This document shows positions 18,771 through 28,550 of a stretch of DNA of 47,731 bases, one piece after another. How positions within the stretch are numbered: position 1 is the stretch's first letter; every line of letters begins with the position of its first letter. Made by a program: the position numbers and the translations under genes. The DNA is from Sphaerimonospora mesophila NBRC 14179 = JCM 3151 (GTDB taxonomy: Bacteria; Actinomycetota; Actinomycetes; Streptosporangiales; Streptosporangiaceae), in contig BCRI01000051.1 in NCBI GenBank assembly GCA_001552515.1, positions 1 to 47,731 of the forward strand, given 5' to 3'. The notes under the pieces were generated by a model. That model was given only the letters and a program-made list of their open reading frames with translations. It did no database searches and was not told where the DNA came from.

Positions 18771-18822
18771 CGACGCTCTGGAGCAGGCCGGACGGGCGTG
18801 GGCCGATGACGAGGAGCAGGGG

Positions 18823-18859
18823 CGTCCCGGGGCCGGTCGATCTCCGCGGCCCCGGGACG
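18823..18859. terminator. GC-rich hairpin between convergent pip and pruA
   Basis: A perfect 13-bp stem (CGTCCCGGGGCCG with CGGCCCCGGGACG) and an 11-base loop lie between the two converging stops. There is no T-run, as is common in high-GC actinobacteria. It can act in both directions. Confidence 0.7.
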
Positions 18860-18870
18860 GCCTGGGCGGG

Positions 18871-20496
<1,626 letters not shown>

Positions 20497-20499
20497 TGC

Positions 20500-21423
20500 T
20501 CACTTGCCTTTCAGAGCGCGCAGGAAGAAGGCGACGTTGGCCGGGCGCTCGGCGAGACGGCGCATGAAGTAGCCGTACCAGTCGTCGCCGAACGGAACGT
20601 AGACGCGCACCCGGTGCCCGGCGGCGGCGAGGTCGCGCTGCCTGTCGGTCCGGATGCCGTACAACATCTGGTACTCGTAACCGTCCCGGTCGCGGCCATG
20701 CCGGCCGGCGAGCATCTCGGCGACGGCGATCAGCCGGTCGTCGTGCGTGGCCACCATGGGATACCCCTCGCCCGCCATGAGCACTCGCAGGCACCGGACG
20801 TAGGCCCGGTCCACCTCGCCCCTGCCCTGGTAGGCGACGGAGGCGGGCTCGCGGTAGGCGCCCTTGACCAGGCGGACCCGCGAGCCGGCGAGGTCGCGGC
20901 AGTCGGCCTCGCTGCGCAGCAGGTACGCCTGGATCGCCACGCCGGTCTCCGGGAAGTCCGCGCGCAACGTGCGCAGGATCTCCAGCGTGGAGTCGACCGT
21001 GGTGTGGTCCTCCATGTCCAGGGTGACGGCCGCGCCGCAGTCGCGTGCCGCCGAGCAGATCCGCCTGGCGTTCTCCAGCGCGATGCCGTCGGGTTTGCCG
21101 CCGTCGAGCGCCTGCCCGACAGCCGACAGCTTCACCGACACCTCGGCCCGGTCGCCGAGCCCGAGCGGACGCAGCGCGCCCAGCAGCGTGACGTACGCAT
21201 CGGCGGCCTCGACCGCGGTCTCCTTGTCGCGGACCTCCTCGCCGAGGTGGTCGATCGTGACCGCGAGCCCGGCGCCGGTCAGGCGGCGGGTCGTCGTGAC
21301 GGCGTCGGCGGTCGACTCCCCGGCCACGAAGCGGTCGACGACGCCGCGGGTGGCCCGCAGATTCGACACGGCCCGGCGTGCCAGCGGGCTGCGCGAGGCC
21401 GCGAGAAGCAGAGATCCGAGCAT
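20500..21423 (-). CDS. putA/prodh (monofunctional): Proline dehydrogenase
   Basis: FAD-dependent first step of proline degradation, passing electrons to the respiratory chain. The 307-residue beta/alpha barrel has VSVKLSAVGQALDGG, VTLDMEDHT, GVAIQAYLLRSEADC, VRLVKGAYREP, and the C-terminal YEYQMLYGIR and RVYVPFGDDWYGYFMRRL that form the proline site. The frame runs upstream to 21498, but ATG 21423 gives the usual family start (LGSLLLAASRSPLARR) and sits six bases after a good -10 box, so it is probably leaderless. Confidence 0.94.
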   Translation of the reverse strand: MLGSLLLAASRSPLARRAVSNLRATRGVVDRFVAGESTADAVTTTRRLTGAGLAVTIDHLGEEVRDKETAVEAADAYVTLLGALRPLGLGDRAEVSVKLSAVGQALDGGKPDGIALENARRICSAARDCGAAVTLDMEDHTTVDSTLEILRTLRADFPETGVAIQAYLLRSEADCRDLAGSRVRLVKGAYREPASVAYQGRGEVDRAYVRCLRVLMAGEGYPMVATHDDRLIAVAEMLAGRHGRDRDGYEYQMLYGIRTDRQRDLAAAGHRVRVYVPFGDDWYGYFMRRLAERPANVAFFLRALKGK

Positions 21424-21429
21424 GGCCAA

Positions 21430-21458
21430 AGGGTAAAAGTCCCAGGTCACGGGGTCCA
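21430..21458 (-). promoter_or_regulatory. Leaderless promoter of the proline-degradation operon
   Basis: On the minus strand TGGACC (21458-21453) and TACCCT (21435-21430) are 17 bases apart, and the ATG at 21423 follows six bases after the -10. The 74-bp gap up to the divergent regulator start also holds AGGATTTTCCT, a short inverted repeat at 21471-21481, a candidate regulator site. Confidence 0.6.
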
Positions 21459-21497
21459 CGGACATCCGCCACAGGATTTTCCTACAGATGCACAACA

Positions 21498-22718
21498 ATG
21501 GAGTCCATGCAGGACATCGCCGATGAGATCGCGCGGCTGCTCGACGCGTCGGTGACGATCGAGGACCGGTCGTTCAAGCTGCTCGCGTACGGCGAGCAGA
21601 GCGGGGACATCGACCGGGTCCGGCAGGAGTCGATCCTGCGCCGGCGGGCCTCCGCCGAGGTGCGCGCCCATTTCGAGGCGTACGGCATCGCCACGGCGAC
21701 CGGCCCGGTGCGCATCCCCGGCCTGCCCGGACTGCTCGGCCGGGTCTGCGTCCCGCTGCGGCATCGCGGGGTGAACTACGGCTACCTCTGGCTGCTGGAC
21801 GCCCCTCCCGCGGGTGAACCGGCGCCATCGGGGGGACCGGTTCTCTCCGGGGGGTCAGAGGGTGCGCTGACCGACGAGCGGCTGGCCGCCGTGGCGCCGC
21901 TGGTGGCCCGGGCCGCGGCGCGGCTGGCCCGGGAGGCCCGCGGACGGCGGGTCCGGCTGCGGGACTTCTTCTCCGCCGATCCCGCCGTCCGGGCGGCCGC
22001 CGGCGTCGAGGTCGAGGGCCCGGTGGCGGCCCTCGCCGTACGGACCCCGCCGGAGGGGGGCGGCGAACCGCCGCCGCTGCCGCGCGGCGTGCTGGCCGAC
22101 CCGGACGGCGGATCGGGCGGGCCGCCGGGCGAGGACGCGGGCGAGGGGCTGCTGGCCGTGCTGGCCCCCGCCGCGCAGGCGCGGGAGGTCGCGGACCGGC
22201 TGCGGGACGCGTACGGATCGGCGGCCGGTGTCGGGGGTTCCCGGGAGGACCCCGACGAGGCGTGGGAGAGCTGGCAGGAGGCGCTTCTCGCGCTTCGGGT
22301 GGCCGAGCACGTCGCCGGGCACGGCCCGGTGGCGAGCTGGCCGGGGCTGGGCGTCTACCGCCTGCTGGTCCGGCTGTCGCACCGGGAGCTCGCGGATCTG
22401 GCCGCGGAGTGCGCCGCGCTGTCGGCGCCGGCGTCGCGGGACCTGGCCCACACGGTTGAGACGTACCTGGACCATGCCGGGCACGTGCAGGAGACCGCGG
22501 CCGCGCTGGGCGTTCACCGTCAGACGCTCTATTACCGGCTGGGCAAGGCCGAGCGCCTCACCGGGCTCGACCTCGCCGACGGGGAGAGCCGGCTGCTCCT
22601 CCACCTGGCGCTCAAGGCCGCCGCGCTGATCCGCCGGCCGCCTCCCGACCGGCCGCCTCCCGACCGGCCGCCTCCCGACCGGGCACAGGCCGGCCGGGAC
22701 GGGCGGTCAGGCGGATGA
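21498..22718 (+). CDS. PucR-family transcriptional regulator of proline use
   Basis: A 406-residue regulator with an N-terminal sensor-like region (IADEIARLLDASVTIEDRSFKLLAYGEQ), a middle GGDEF-like PucR region, and the C-terminal PucR helix-turn-helix (VQETAAALGVHRQTLYYRLGKAERL). Its divergent position 74 bp from the proline dehydrogenase gene suggests that it activates that operon in response to proline, as PutR/PruR regulators do. Start is ATG 21498 (21507 is an alternative). The C-terminus ends in three RPPPD repeats, which look like recent tandem duplication. Confidence 0.88.
   Translation: MESMQDIADEIARLLDASVTIEDRSFKLLAYGEQSGDIDRVRQESILRRRASAEVRAHFEAYGIATATGPVRIPGLPGLLGRVCVPLRHRGVNYGYLWLLDAPPAGEPAPSGGPVLSGGSEGALTDERLAAVAPLVARAAARLAREARGRRVRLRDFFSADPAVRAAAGVEVEGPVAALAVRTPPEGGGEPPPLPRGVLADPDGGSGGPPGEDAGEGLLAVLAPAAQAREVADRLRDAYGSAAGVGGSREDPDEAWESWQEALLALRVAEHVAGHGPVASWPGLGVYRLLVRLSHRELADLAAECAALSAPASRDLAHTVETYLDHAGHVQETAAALGVHRQTLYYRLGKAERLTGLDLADGESRLLLHLALKAAALIRRPPPDRPPPDRPPPDRAQAGRDGRSGG
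22634..22678 (+). repeat. Three perfect 15-bp tandem repeats at the 3' end of the PucR gene
   Basis: CCGGCCGCCTCCCGA is repeated three times without change and encodes the proline-rich tail. Perfect identity points to recent expansion. Confidence 0.9.
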
Positions 22719-22771
22719 ACGGGTCGGCGGGATGAACGGGTCGGCGGCATGAGCGGGTCGGCATGAACGGG
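22714..22771. repeat. Tandem repeats between convergent genes
   Basis: Two identical 17-bp units (GATGAACGGGTCGGCGG at 22714 and 22731) are followed by shorter variants CATGAGCGGGTCGG (22748) and CATGAACGGG (22762). The array spans the end of the PucR gene and the gap to the glycosyltransferase stop. No clear terminator hairpin was seen here. Confidence 0.8.
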
Positions 22772-22779
22772 ATGCGCGG

Positions 22780-23829
22780 TCAGGCGCAGGTCTTCTCGTA
22801 GACCCGCAGCAGCTCCATGCTGATGCGCTCGAGCGAGTAGCGGGACCGGGCACGGTCGGCGGCGGCGTATCCGATGGCCGTGCGCAGCGTGGCGTCGCCC
22901 AGCAGCCTGCGGATCCGCTGGGCCACCTCCAGGGGCCGGTCGGGCCGGGTCAGGAAGCCGGTCACGCCGTCCACGACCGCGTCCAGGTGGGCGCCGGCCG
23001 CCGACGCGATCACCGGGACGCCGCAGGCCATCGCCTCCAGCGCCGCCGTGCCGTTCGGCACGGACGGGGACAGCGACAGCACCAGGTCGGCGCTGCGCAT
23101 CAGCTGGGGCATCGAATCGTGCGGGACCGTGCCGAGCGCCTCCACCCGGTCGGCCACGCCGTGGTCGGCGGCGAGCGTGCGCAGTCGTTCGACGGCGGGT
23201 CCGTCGCCGCCCGCGATGACCAGCTCGGCGTCGGGCACCGACATCAGCGCGGAAACAGCGCTGGCCGCGCCCACGTGCCCCACGTGCAGGAGCCGCGGCC
23301 GGTCGCCGCGCGGGCAGGCGGGGCCCTGACGGTGGAAGCGCTCCACGTCGATGCCCTGCGGTACGACCGAGATGTTGCGGCGGGGAACCCCCATCCGGAT
23401 CAGCTCGGACTCCTCGTCGGCGCAGGCGGCGATCACGGCCCTGGCGCGGCGGCCGATCGCGCACTCCAGCCGGCGTACCGGCGCGGGCCTGCTGTCGTCG
23501 TGATGGGTGTGGAAGGTCTGGGTGACCGGCACGCCCAGGCCCTCCGACCCGGCGATGGCGGCCAGACCGCTGGTCCAGGAGTAGGCATGGATGATGTCGG
23601 GACGGCTCTCCCTCCACCGCTGCCGCAGCCCGGCGCTGAAGTCCGGGATGTAGGGGAGCAGGTCGCTTTCCGACAGCTCCACGTCCGGCCCGGCCGGGAC
23701 GTGCTCGATCGCGGCACCCTGGGCGTTGCATCGCGTGTACATGGTCACCCGGTGGCCGCGCGCGAGCTCGCGGGCGATCGCGGGAGTGTCCGGTGTGAGT
23801 TCGTGAGCAGAGACGATGGCGATATCCAT
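22780..23829 (-). CDS. Family 4 glycosyltransferase
   Basis: A 349-residue GT-B enzyme that transfers a sugar from a nucleotide-sugar with retention. Features are an N-terminal acceptor domain (DIAIVSAHELTPDTPAIARELARGHRV), the interdomain VVPQGIDVERF, and the donor-site motif SLSPSVPNGTAALEAMACGVPVIAS (the E-X7-E type region of GT4). The ATG at 23829 has TTGAGGTG upstream. It stands alone, with no other sugar genes beside it, so the acceptor is unknown; GT4 enzymes with this profile work on glycolipids, mycothiol or capsule-like polymers. Confidence 0.88.
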   Translation of the reverse strand: MDIAIVSAHELTPDTPAIARELARGHRVTMYTRCNAQGAAIEHVPAGPDVELSESDLLPYIPDFSAGLRQRWRESRPDIIHAYSWTSGLAAIAGSEGLGVPVTQTFHTHHDDSRPAPVRRLECAIGRRARAVIAACADEESELIRMGVPRRNISVVPQGIDVERFHRQGPACPRGDRPRLLHVGHVGAASAVSALMSVPDAELVIAGGDGPAVERLRTLAADHGVADRVEALGTVPHDSMPQLMRSADLVLSLSPSVPNGTAALEAMACGVPVIASAAGAHLDAVVDGVTGFLTRPDRPLEVAQRIRRLLGDATLRTAIGYAAADRARSRYSLERISMELLRVYEKTCA

Positions 23830-23878
23830 GGCACACCTCAACGGCAAGGAAGGCGTCTAGAAGGTGTGCCTGCGTCTT

Positions 23879-23895
23879 AGGCACGATAAGTGCCT
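23879..23895. promoter_or_regulatory. Inverted repeat upstream of the GT4 gene
   Basis: AGGCAC and GTGCCT flank GATAA, 50 bp before the glycosyltransferase start. It could be an operator or a short leader hairpin. The remaining gap to 24110 (about 215 bp) shows no gene. Confidence 0.45.
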
Positions 23896-24110
23896 GATTA
23901 CCGTACTCTGATCCTCGCTAAACGCCTAATCGAGAAAAATCTTCGCTCGGCCGCCGACGGGCGCCCCGCTTCCCGGTTCTCCTTCGGCGCTTCCCGGGCT
24001 CCTCCTGGGCCTGTCCCCGGATGCTCCCCTCGGCCTTCTCCTCATCGCCGGCGGCGCGGATTACACCATATTCGCAGATCGGACCGGAAATCGGGAGACC
24101 GGGTGCGTCC

Positions 24111-26066
24111 TCACCTGGATCTGCGCAGTGCGAGCACGGTGACCTCGTCGGTGGCGTGGCTGCCGCAGAAGGCCCGGTGGTCCTCCTCGACCGCCTTCAC
24201 CACCGCGCCCGGCGGCTGGCCCACACACCGGGCGAGCAACTCGGTCAGGCGTGCCTCGCCGTAGTTCTCCCCGGCCGTGCTCTGCGCGCCGACCAGCCCG
24301 TCGGAGTAGAGCAGCAGCGTCTCGCCCGCCGGGATCACCAGTTCCTCGGTGGCGGGGATCGACCCCTCCTCGAACCCCAGCGGGACGCCGCCGCCCTCGG
24401 TGAAGCGGACCCCGCCGCCGGAGTGGAGCAGCGCGGCCGGATGGTGCCCGGCCGAGGCGAGGCGCACCTTGCGCCCGCGCACGAAACCGGCGGCGGCCAT
24501 CACGAACAGGCCGGTACGCTGCACCACGAGCGCGTCGTTGACCTTGCGCATGGCCTGTCCCGGGTCGTCCTCCCAGACGCTCAGCACCCGCAGCCCGTTG
24601 CGCACCATGGCGGTCACCGCGGCCGCCTCCTCGCCCCGGCCCGCCGCGCTGCCGATGACGAACCCCCAGCCGTTCTTCACCCGGAACACGTCGTAGAACT
24701 CGCCGCCGATCGCGCGCAGCCCGGAACCCGGGTGATAGAACGCGGCGCTCTCGAAGCCGGGGATCTCCGGCAGCGTGCGGGGGAGCACGCCGGTCTGGAG
24801 GGTGTCGGCCGCCTGGGCGCGGCGCTGGAAGCCGCGCTGGGCCCGCATGGCCAGGCCGAGGTGCGTGCCGATCTCCTCGAGCAGGCCGAGGTCGGCCAGG
24901 CCGAACGGTCGCCGGTCGCGCTGCCGTACCAGCGTGAGCACGCCGTGCACCTCGTCGTCGGTGCGGATCGGCACGCTCAGCAGCGACCCGGCCCGCATGT
25001 CGCTCAGCACGGTCCCGCCGAGGAGCGAGTCGTCGGCGAGCATCTCGTGCACGATCCCGCTCTGCGTGACCAGGACCTGCTCGACGATGGGCGCCTCGGC
25101 CGGGGAGGTCTCCTCGATCACCCGCTGGAGGCGGCCGGACGGCTGGTCGCCCGGGCCGACGACGGTCGCGCGGTGGACGTCGGCCCGGTGAACGTCGGCG
25201 CCGCGCGGATCACCGTCCCGGAACACGTCGGCGATGACCCAGTCGGCCGTCTCGGCCGCCAGCAGGCGTGCGGCGCGCAGCAGGGCCACCGGCTTGCGCA
25301 GGCTCTCCTCGTCGAGCAGCAGCCGGGCGAACCGGGAGAGCAGTTCGTGCCGCCGGACCGCGGCCATCAGATCCGGCGAGGGGACGGCCGGGTCCGTCCG
25401 GGGGCGGCGCCCCGACACGGCTTCGGCCTCTTCCCCGCCGGTCGGGGCCCGGCCGGCGTCCGCTCCGGACGCCCGGGCCGTGACGGTCTGCTTCGAGGCC
25501 GGGCCGGAGATCTCGGGCAGCCGGGGCGGGGTCGGCGGCACCTCGGTCGGCAGCACGACCGCCGCGATCATCTCCTGGGGCTCGCCGGGCATGCGCAGCC
25601 TGCTGAGCACGAGCCGTACGACATGGGCGCGGCCCTGATGGGCCAGCCGGGTCCGCAGCGAGGAGACCTCCTCGCCCCGCAGGACGGCGGTGAGATGCGA
25701 CCGGAAGGCGGTCCGGCCGGCCACGTCGACGAGCAGCGGGAAGGCGCGGCCGATGAGGTAGCCGGCCGGGCTGCCGAGCAGGCGGGTGGTCTCGTTGTTG
25801 ATGCGCCGCACCGTGCCGCCGGTGTCCATGATGATCACGGGGACCGGAAGCGAGCGGAAGACCTGGCGCAGCAGCTTGTGCTCGCGTAGGTTGCCGCCGT
25901 CCCTGCGCCGGTGGCCGCGGGCCAGCTCGGTGAGGGCGTCGCGGAGCAGGTCCTCGGCGGTCTCCAGCTCTCTCAGGGCCGCTTCCGGCCGGAAATCGTC
26001 CCGTAGGATCGCGATGCGGTCGGCGAGACCGCCAAGGGCACGCTCAAGCTCGGAGTTGGCGGGCAA
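24111..26066 (-). CDS. PAS-GAF-SpoIIE phosphatase-like protein with altered metal ligands
   Basis: A 651-residue RsbU-like sensor. After a coiled N-terminus comes a PAS domain (LLRQVFRSLPVPVIIMDTGGTVRRINNETTRLLG, about 65-170), a disordered linker, a GAF domain (about 240-400) and a C-terminal PP2C/SpoIIE domain. Known active members carry GGDxYD and GDVxGHG aspartates that bind Mn or Mg. Here these read IGGEFYDVF and VIGSAAGRG, while the later YSDGL and TDEVTVL are kept. Activity towards a phosphorylated STAS protein may be lost or altered. TTG 26066 follows AAAGGAGG; GTG 26084 is an in-frame alternative. It sits beside ANTAR, STAS, sigma and RsbW genes. Confidence 0.87.
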   Translation of the reverse strand: MPANSELERALGGLADRIAILRDDFRPEAALRELETAEDLLRDALTELARGHRRRDGGNLREHKLLRQVFRSLPVPVIIMDTGGTVRRINNETTRLLGSPAGYLIGRAFPLLVDVAGRTAFRSHLTAVLRGEEVSSLRTRLAHQGRAHVVRLVLSRLRMPGEPQEMIAAVVLPTEVPPTPPRLPEISGPASKQTVTARASGADAGRAPTGGEEAEAVSGRRPRTDPAVPSPDLMAAVRRHELLSRFARLLLDEESLRKPVALLRAARLLAAETADWVIADVFRDGDPRGADVHRADVHRATVVGPGDQPSGRLQRVIEETSPAEAPIVEQVLVTQSGIVHEMLADDSLLGGTVLSDMRAGSLLSVPIRTDDEVHGVLTLVRQRDRRPFGLADLGLLEEIGTHLGLAMRAQRGFQRRAQAADTLQTGVLPRTLPEIPGFESAAFYHPGSGLRAIGGEFYDVFRVKNGWGFVIGSAAGRGEEAAAVTAMVRNGLRVLSVWEDDPGQAMRKVNDALVVQRTGLFVMAAAGFVRGRKVRLASAGHHPAALLHSGGGVRFTEGGGVPLGFEEGSIPATEELVIPAGETLLLYSDGLVGAQSTAGENYGEARLTELLARCVGQPPGAVVKAVEEDHRAFCGSHATDEVTVLALRRSR

Positions 26067-26129
26067 GCGGCCTCCTTTCCTCACCTGAGTAGACGCTACG
26101 CCCAGGACCGGGTCTAATCGTTCCAGCCT

Positions 26130-26139
26130 GGATTAATCC
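26130..26139. promoter_or_regulatory. Palindrome in the divergent phosphatase/ANTAR promoter region
   Basis: GGATTAATCC is a perfect 10-bp palindrome. GTTCC (26120) and GGAAC (26140) surround it. It lies between the two divergent starts and could be a shared control site. Confidence 0.35.
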
Positions 26140-26166
26140 GGAACCGATGGGAATGGTCTTTCTATC

Positions 26167-26958
26167 ATGGAGACGACGTCCATCCTCGTACGTGACCTGG
26201 CCGCTCTCGGCAGGGTGACCGAGGGGGCCTCCTGTGAGAGCGTCCTGCGTGGCATCGCGGAGGCCACCGCGCGTGGCGTGCCGGGATGCGCCGGCGGCAC
26301 CGCCGAGCTGTGGGCCGACGGGCGGGTGCTGCTCGCCGCCTCCCACAGCGAGCTCACCGCGCTGATCGACGGTGAGCGCGAGCTGCGCGAGGGGCCCTCC
26401 CGCGAGGCGCTGGCCACCGGCAGGCCGGTGCTGGTGGCGGACGTGATGTGCGAGCCCCGCTGGCCCGCCTACTGCGCGACGGCCGTACGGCACGGTGTGC
26501 GTTCGGTGTTCGCGCTGCCCATCGAGGTGGACGACGGCGTAGTGATCATCGGTCTGTACGGCGTGCGCGCCGGCGTCTTCGGTCAGGCGGCCTTCACCGG
26601 AGACGGCTCGCTCCCGGCCCTGCTCAGGGAGCAGGTGACGGTGGCGCTGGCCAACGTGCGGCAGTTCGACGACGTCCTGACCGACGCGGCCCAGATGCAG
26701 GAGGCCATGGAGGGACGCTCGATCATCGACCAGGCCAAGGGGATTTTGATGTCGACGAGCGGCTGCTCGGCCGAGGAGGCGTTCGAGGAGCTCAGGCAGG
26801 TCTCCCAGCACCACCAGGTCAAGGTCGCCGACCTGGCCCGGATGCTGGTGTCGGAGCGGGGCCGGGGGCACATCGGCGCCAGGAGCGGCGGTCTCAAGGA
26901 CGGCGGCCCCGGGAGCGGCGTTTCCAGGACCGGCGGGCGGAGGAACGGCGAGCCCTGA
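26167..26958 (+). CDS. GAF-ANTAR domain protein (RNA-binding antiterminator type)
   Basis: A 263-residue protein with an N-terminal GAF sensor (about 20-165; HGVRSVFALPIEVDDGVVIIGLYG) and a C-terminal ANTAR domain (AMEGRSIIDQAKGILMSTSGCSAEEAFEELRQVSQ). ANTAR domains bind paired RNA hairpins and stop transcription termination. A Gly/Arg-rich tail follows. No obvious two-hexaloop ANTAR target was found nearby. The ATG at 26167 has no strong Shine-Dalgarno. It belongs by position to the stress-signalling group. Confidence 0.88.
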   Translation: METTSILVRDLAALGRVTEGASCESVLRGIAEATARGVPGCAGGTAELWADGRVLLAASHSELTALIDGERELREGPSREALATGRPVLVADVMCEPRWPAYCATAVRHGVRSVFALPIEVDDGVVIIGLYGVRAGVFGQAAFTGDGSLPALLREQVTVALANVRQFDDVLTDAAQMQEAMEGRSIIDQAKGILMSTSGCSAEEAFEELRQVSQHHQVKVADLARMLVSERGRGHIGARSGGLKDGGPGSGVSRTGGRRNGEP

Positions 26959-26978
26959 CGGCGGGTACGCGAACGCGT

Positions 26979-27048
26979 GGTCCGAGACGTACGTCCCGAG
27001 TGATCCGAGACGTACGGTCCGGGGTGATCCGAGACGTACGTCCCGGGG
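26979..27048. repeat. Three 23-24 bp repeats with palindromic cores
   Basis: Units with TCCGAGACGTACG start at 26981, 27004 and 27028. The first and third contain the palindrome GACGTACGTC; the second has an extra G (CGTACGGTCC). They lie between the convergent ANTAR and STAS genes, where a terminator or a cluster of protein sites would fit. Confidence 0.75.
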
Positions 27049-27052
27049 GTCG

Positions 27053-27412
27053 TCAGGAGGCGGCGAACGCGGCGAGCGCCTCGTCGAGGGTGTCGAAGAG
27101 CGGCAGACGCTCCGAGAGCCCGGTCACCCACATCACCTTGGAGTTGGGATACTGCACCGAGATCAGGGCGAAGTTGCCGCCGTCGCCGGTCGCCCGCTGC
27201 CAGTGATGGACGATCAGTCCCAGCGCCCGGGAGTCCATGAAGGTGACTCCGCCCAGGTCGAGGATCATGTCCGGGCCGTGGTCGTCCGCCGCCGCGTCCA
27301 GGAAGTCCGAGAAGTGTTCGCGCGTCGTGGCGTCGAGGACGCCGCTGACGCGGATCACCACAATGCCGCCCGCCATGGTGGAGCTCAGGGACAGCAGCCC
27401 GTTGTTAGACAC
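27053..27412 (-). CDS. STAS-domain anti-sigma factor antagonist
   Basis: A 119-residue RsbV/SpoIIAA-type protein: GGIVVIRVSGVLDATTREHF, then ILDLGGVTFMDSRALGLIVHH, where the Ser of MDS is the usual phosphorylation site of the family. In its unphosphorylated form it would bind the RsbW-like kinase and free the sigma factor. GTG 27412 has a perfect AGGAGG six bases upstream. It is divergent from the sigma factor gene. Confidence 0.9.
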   Translation of the reverse strand: MSNNGLLSLSSTMAGGIVVIRVSGVLDATTREHFSDFLDAAADDHGPDMILDLGGVTFMDSRALGLIVHHWQRATGDGGNFALISVQYPNSKVMWVTGLSERLPLFDTLDEALAAFAAS

Positions 27413-27455
27413 CTCGCGCCTCCTCTGCGGAGAAGATTACTGGTGCCACAGGGGC

Positions 27456-27499
27456 GGTGATACCAGGTGGTGATACTTCGGGATTTTTGGCAATATAGT
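27456..27499 (+). promoter_or_regulatory. Direct repeats and candidate promoter of the sigma factor gene
   Basis: GGTGATAC occurs at 27456-27463 and again at 27469-27476, 13 bp apart. The second copy contains GTGATA (27470-27475), which is 18 bases before TATAGT (27494-27499), a reasonable promoter pointing to the sigma gene, with a leader of about 140 bases. The repeats could bind a regulator over the -35. Confidence 0.45.
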
Positions 27500-27642
27500 T
27501 CCTCAGAGGTCCAGCAGAGGGCCTCGTCTCGACACTGTAGCGAGGCGCGCCTTCTGCATGGAACGATCTGTGTGGATCTGCCAGGCGGTCCATCCCGGAC
27601 AGGCGCCGCCCTCGCGCGAAGATTACGAGGGGACCTGCGCAG

Positions 27643-28422
27643 ATGTCTGCCGAGGGCCGTACGACGAGCCACGACACTCCGACCGCCGAGGAACTGCTGA
27701 CCGAGCTGGCCCGGGAGGATCTCCCCGCCGAGCGGCGGGACCGGATCCGCGAGATGGTCGTGGAGATGCACCTTCCGATGGCCAGGGACATCGCCCGGCG
27801 TTACCTGCACCGGGGCGAGCCGATGGAAGACCTTCTCCAGGCGGCCTACGTCGGCCTGATGAAGGCCGTCAACGGGTTCGACCCGACTCTCGGGCACGGG
27901 TTTCGCGGCTACGCGATGGTGACCATGACCGGAGAGGTCAAGCGGCACTTCCGCGACCGCACCTGGGCCGTCCGGGTGCCGCGCCTGTATCAGGAGCGGC
28001 GGGCCGAGCTCAACCGCCTGGTCGCGGAGATGACCCAGGAGCTCGGCCGGTTCCCCACGGTCGCCGAGCTCGCCAAGAGGATGAACATTTCAGAGGAGGA
28101 CATGCTGCTCACGATGGACGCCTCCGCGGCGTACAGCACGCTCTCCCTGGACGCGCCGATCGGCGCCGACGACGACGCGGCGGCACTGGGAGACGTGATT
28201 CCCGACGAGGACGACGCCCTGGACATCCTGGTGGACCGGGAGGCCGTCAAGCCGCTCATCGACCTGCTCCCCGAGCGGGAGAAGAACATCCTCCTGCTGC
28301 GTTTCTACGGAAACCTGACCCAGGCCGAGATCGCCGCTGAGTTCGACATCTCCCAGATGCACGTTTCGAGGATCCTCCGCAAGACGCTCGACCTGCTCCG
28401 TGCGGAGCTCGTCGCGGGATGA
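27643..28422 (+). CDS. SigB/SigF-family RNA polymerase sigma factor
   Basis: A 259-residue group 3 sigma factor with regions 2, 3 and 4: LPMARDIARRYLHRGEPMEDLLQAAYVGLMKAV (2.1-2.2), FRGYAMVTMTGEVKRHFRDRTWAVRVPR (2.3-2.4), region 3 (GRFPTVAELAKRM) and region 4 (LLPEREKNILLLRFYGNLTQAEIAAEFDISQMHVSRIL). These direct general-stress or developmental genes and are held by RsbW-type kinases. ATG 27643 follows GAGGGGACC. The STAS gene is divergent upstream and an RsbW-like gene lies downstream. Confidence 0.94.
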   Translation: MSAEGRTTSHDTPTAEELLTELAREDLPAERRDRIREMVVEMHLPMARDIARRYLHRGEPMEDLLQAAYVGLMKAVNGFDPTLGHGFRGYAMVTMTGEVKRHFRDRTWAVRVPRLYQERRAELNRLVAEMTQELGRFPTVAELAKRMNISEEDMLLTMDASAAYSTLSLDAPIGADDDAAALGDVIPDEDDALDILVDREAVKPLIDLLPEREKNILLLRFYGNLTQAEIAAEFDISQMHVSRILRKTLDLLRAELVAG

Positions 28423-28550
28423 GCCCATGAAGGAGCTCATGGACGAGCAGCGCATGGGCGACGTGAGCCGCGCATGAATCGTCAATGAATCACCGATGAG
28501 GTCCACCATGTCGTACCGTCACGCGACGCCCCGCGAAAGGCGCATGCCGG

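Noticed and set aside
24021-25889. 622-residue open frame on the plus strand
   Set aside because: Antisense to the PAS-GAF-SpoIIE gene; no recognisable domain.
28427-28550. 16-17 residue frames between the sigma and RsbW-like genes
   Set aside because: Several start codons are present but the frames are tiny, without consistent ribosome sites; at most leader peptides.
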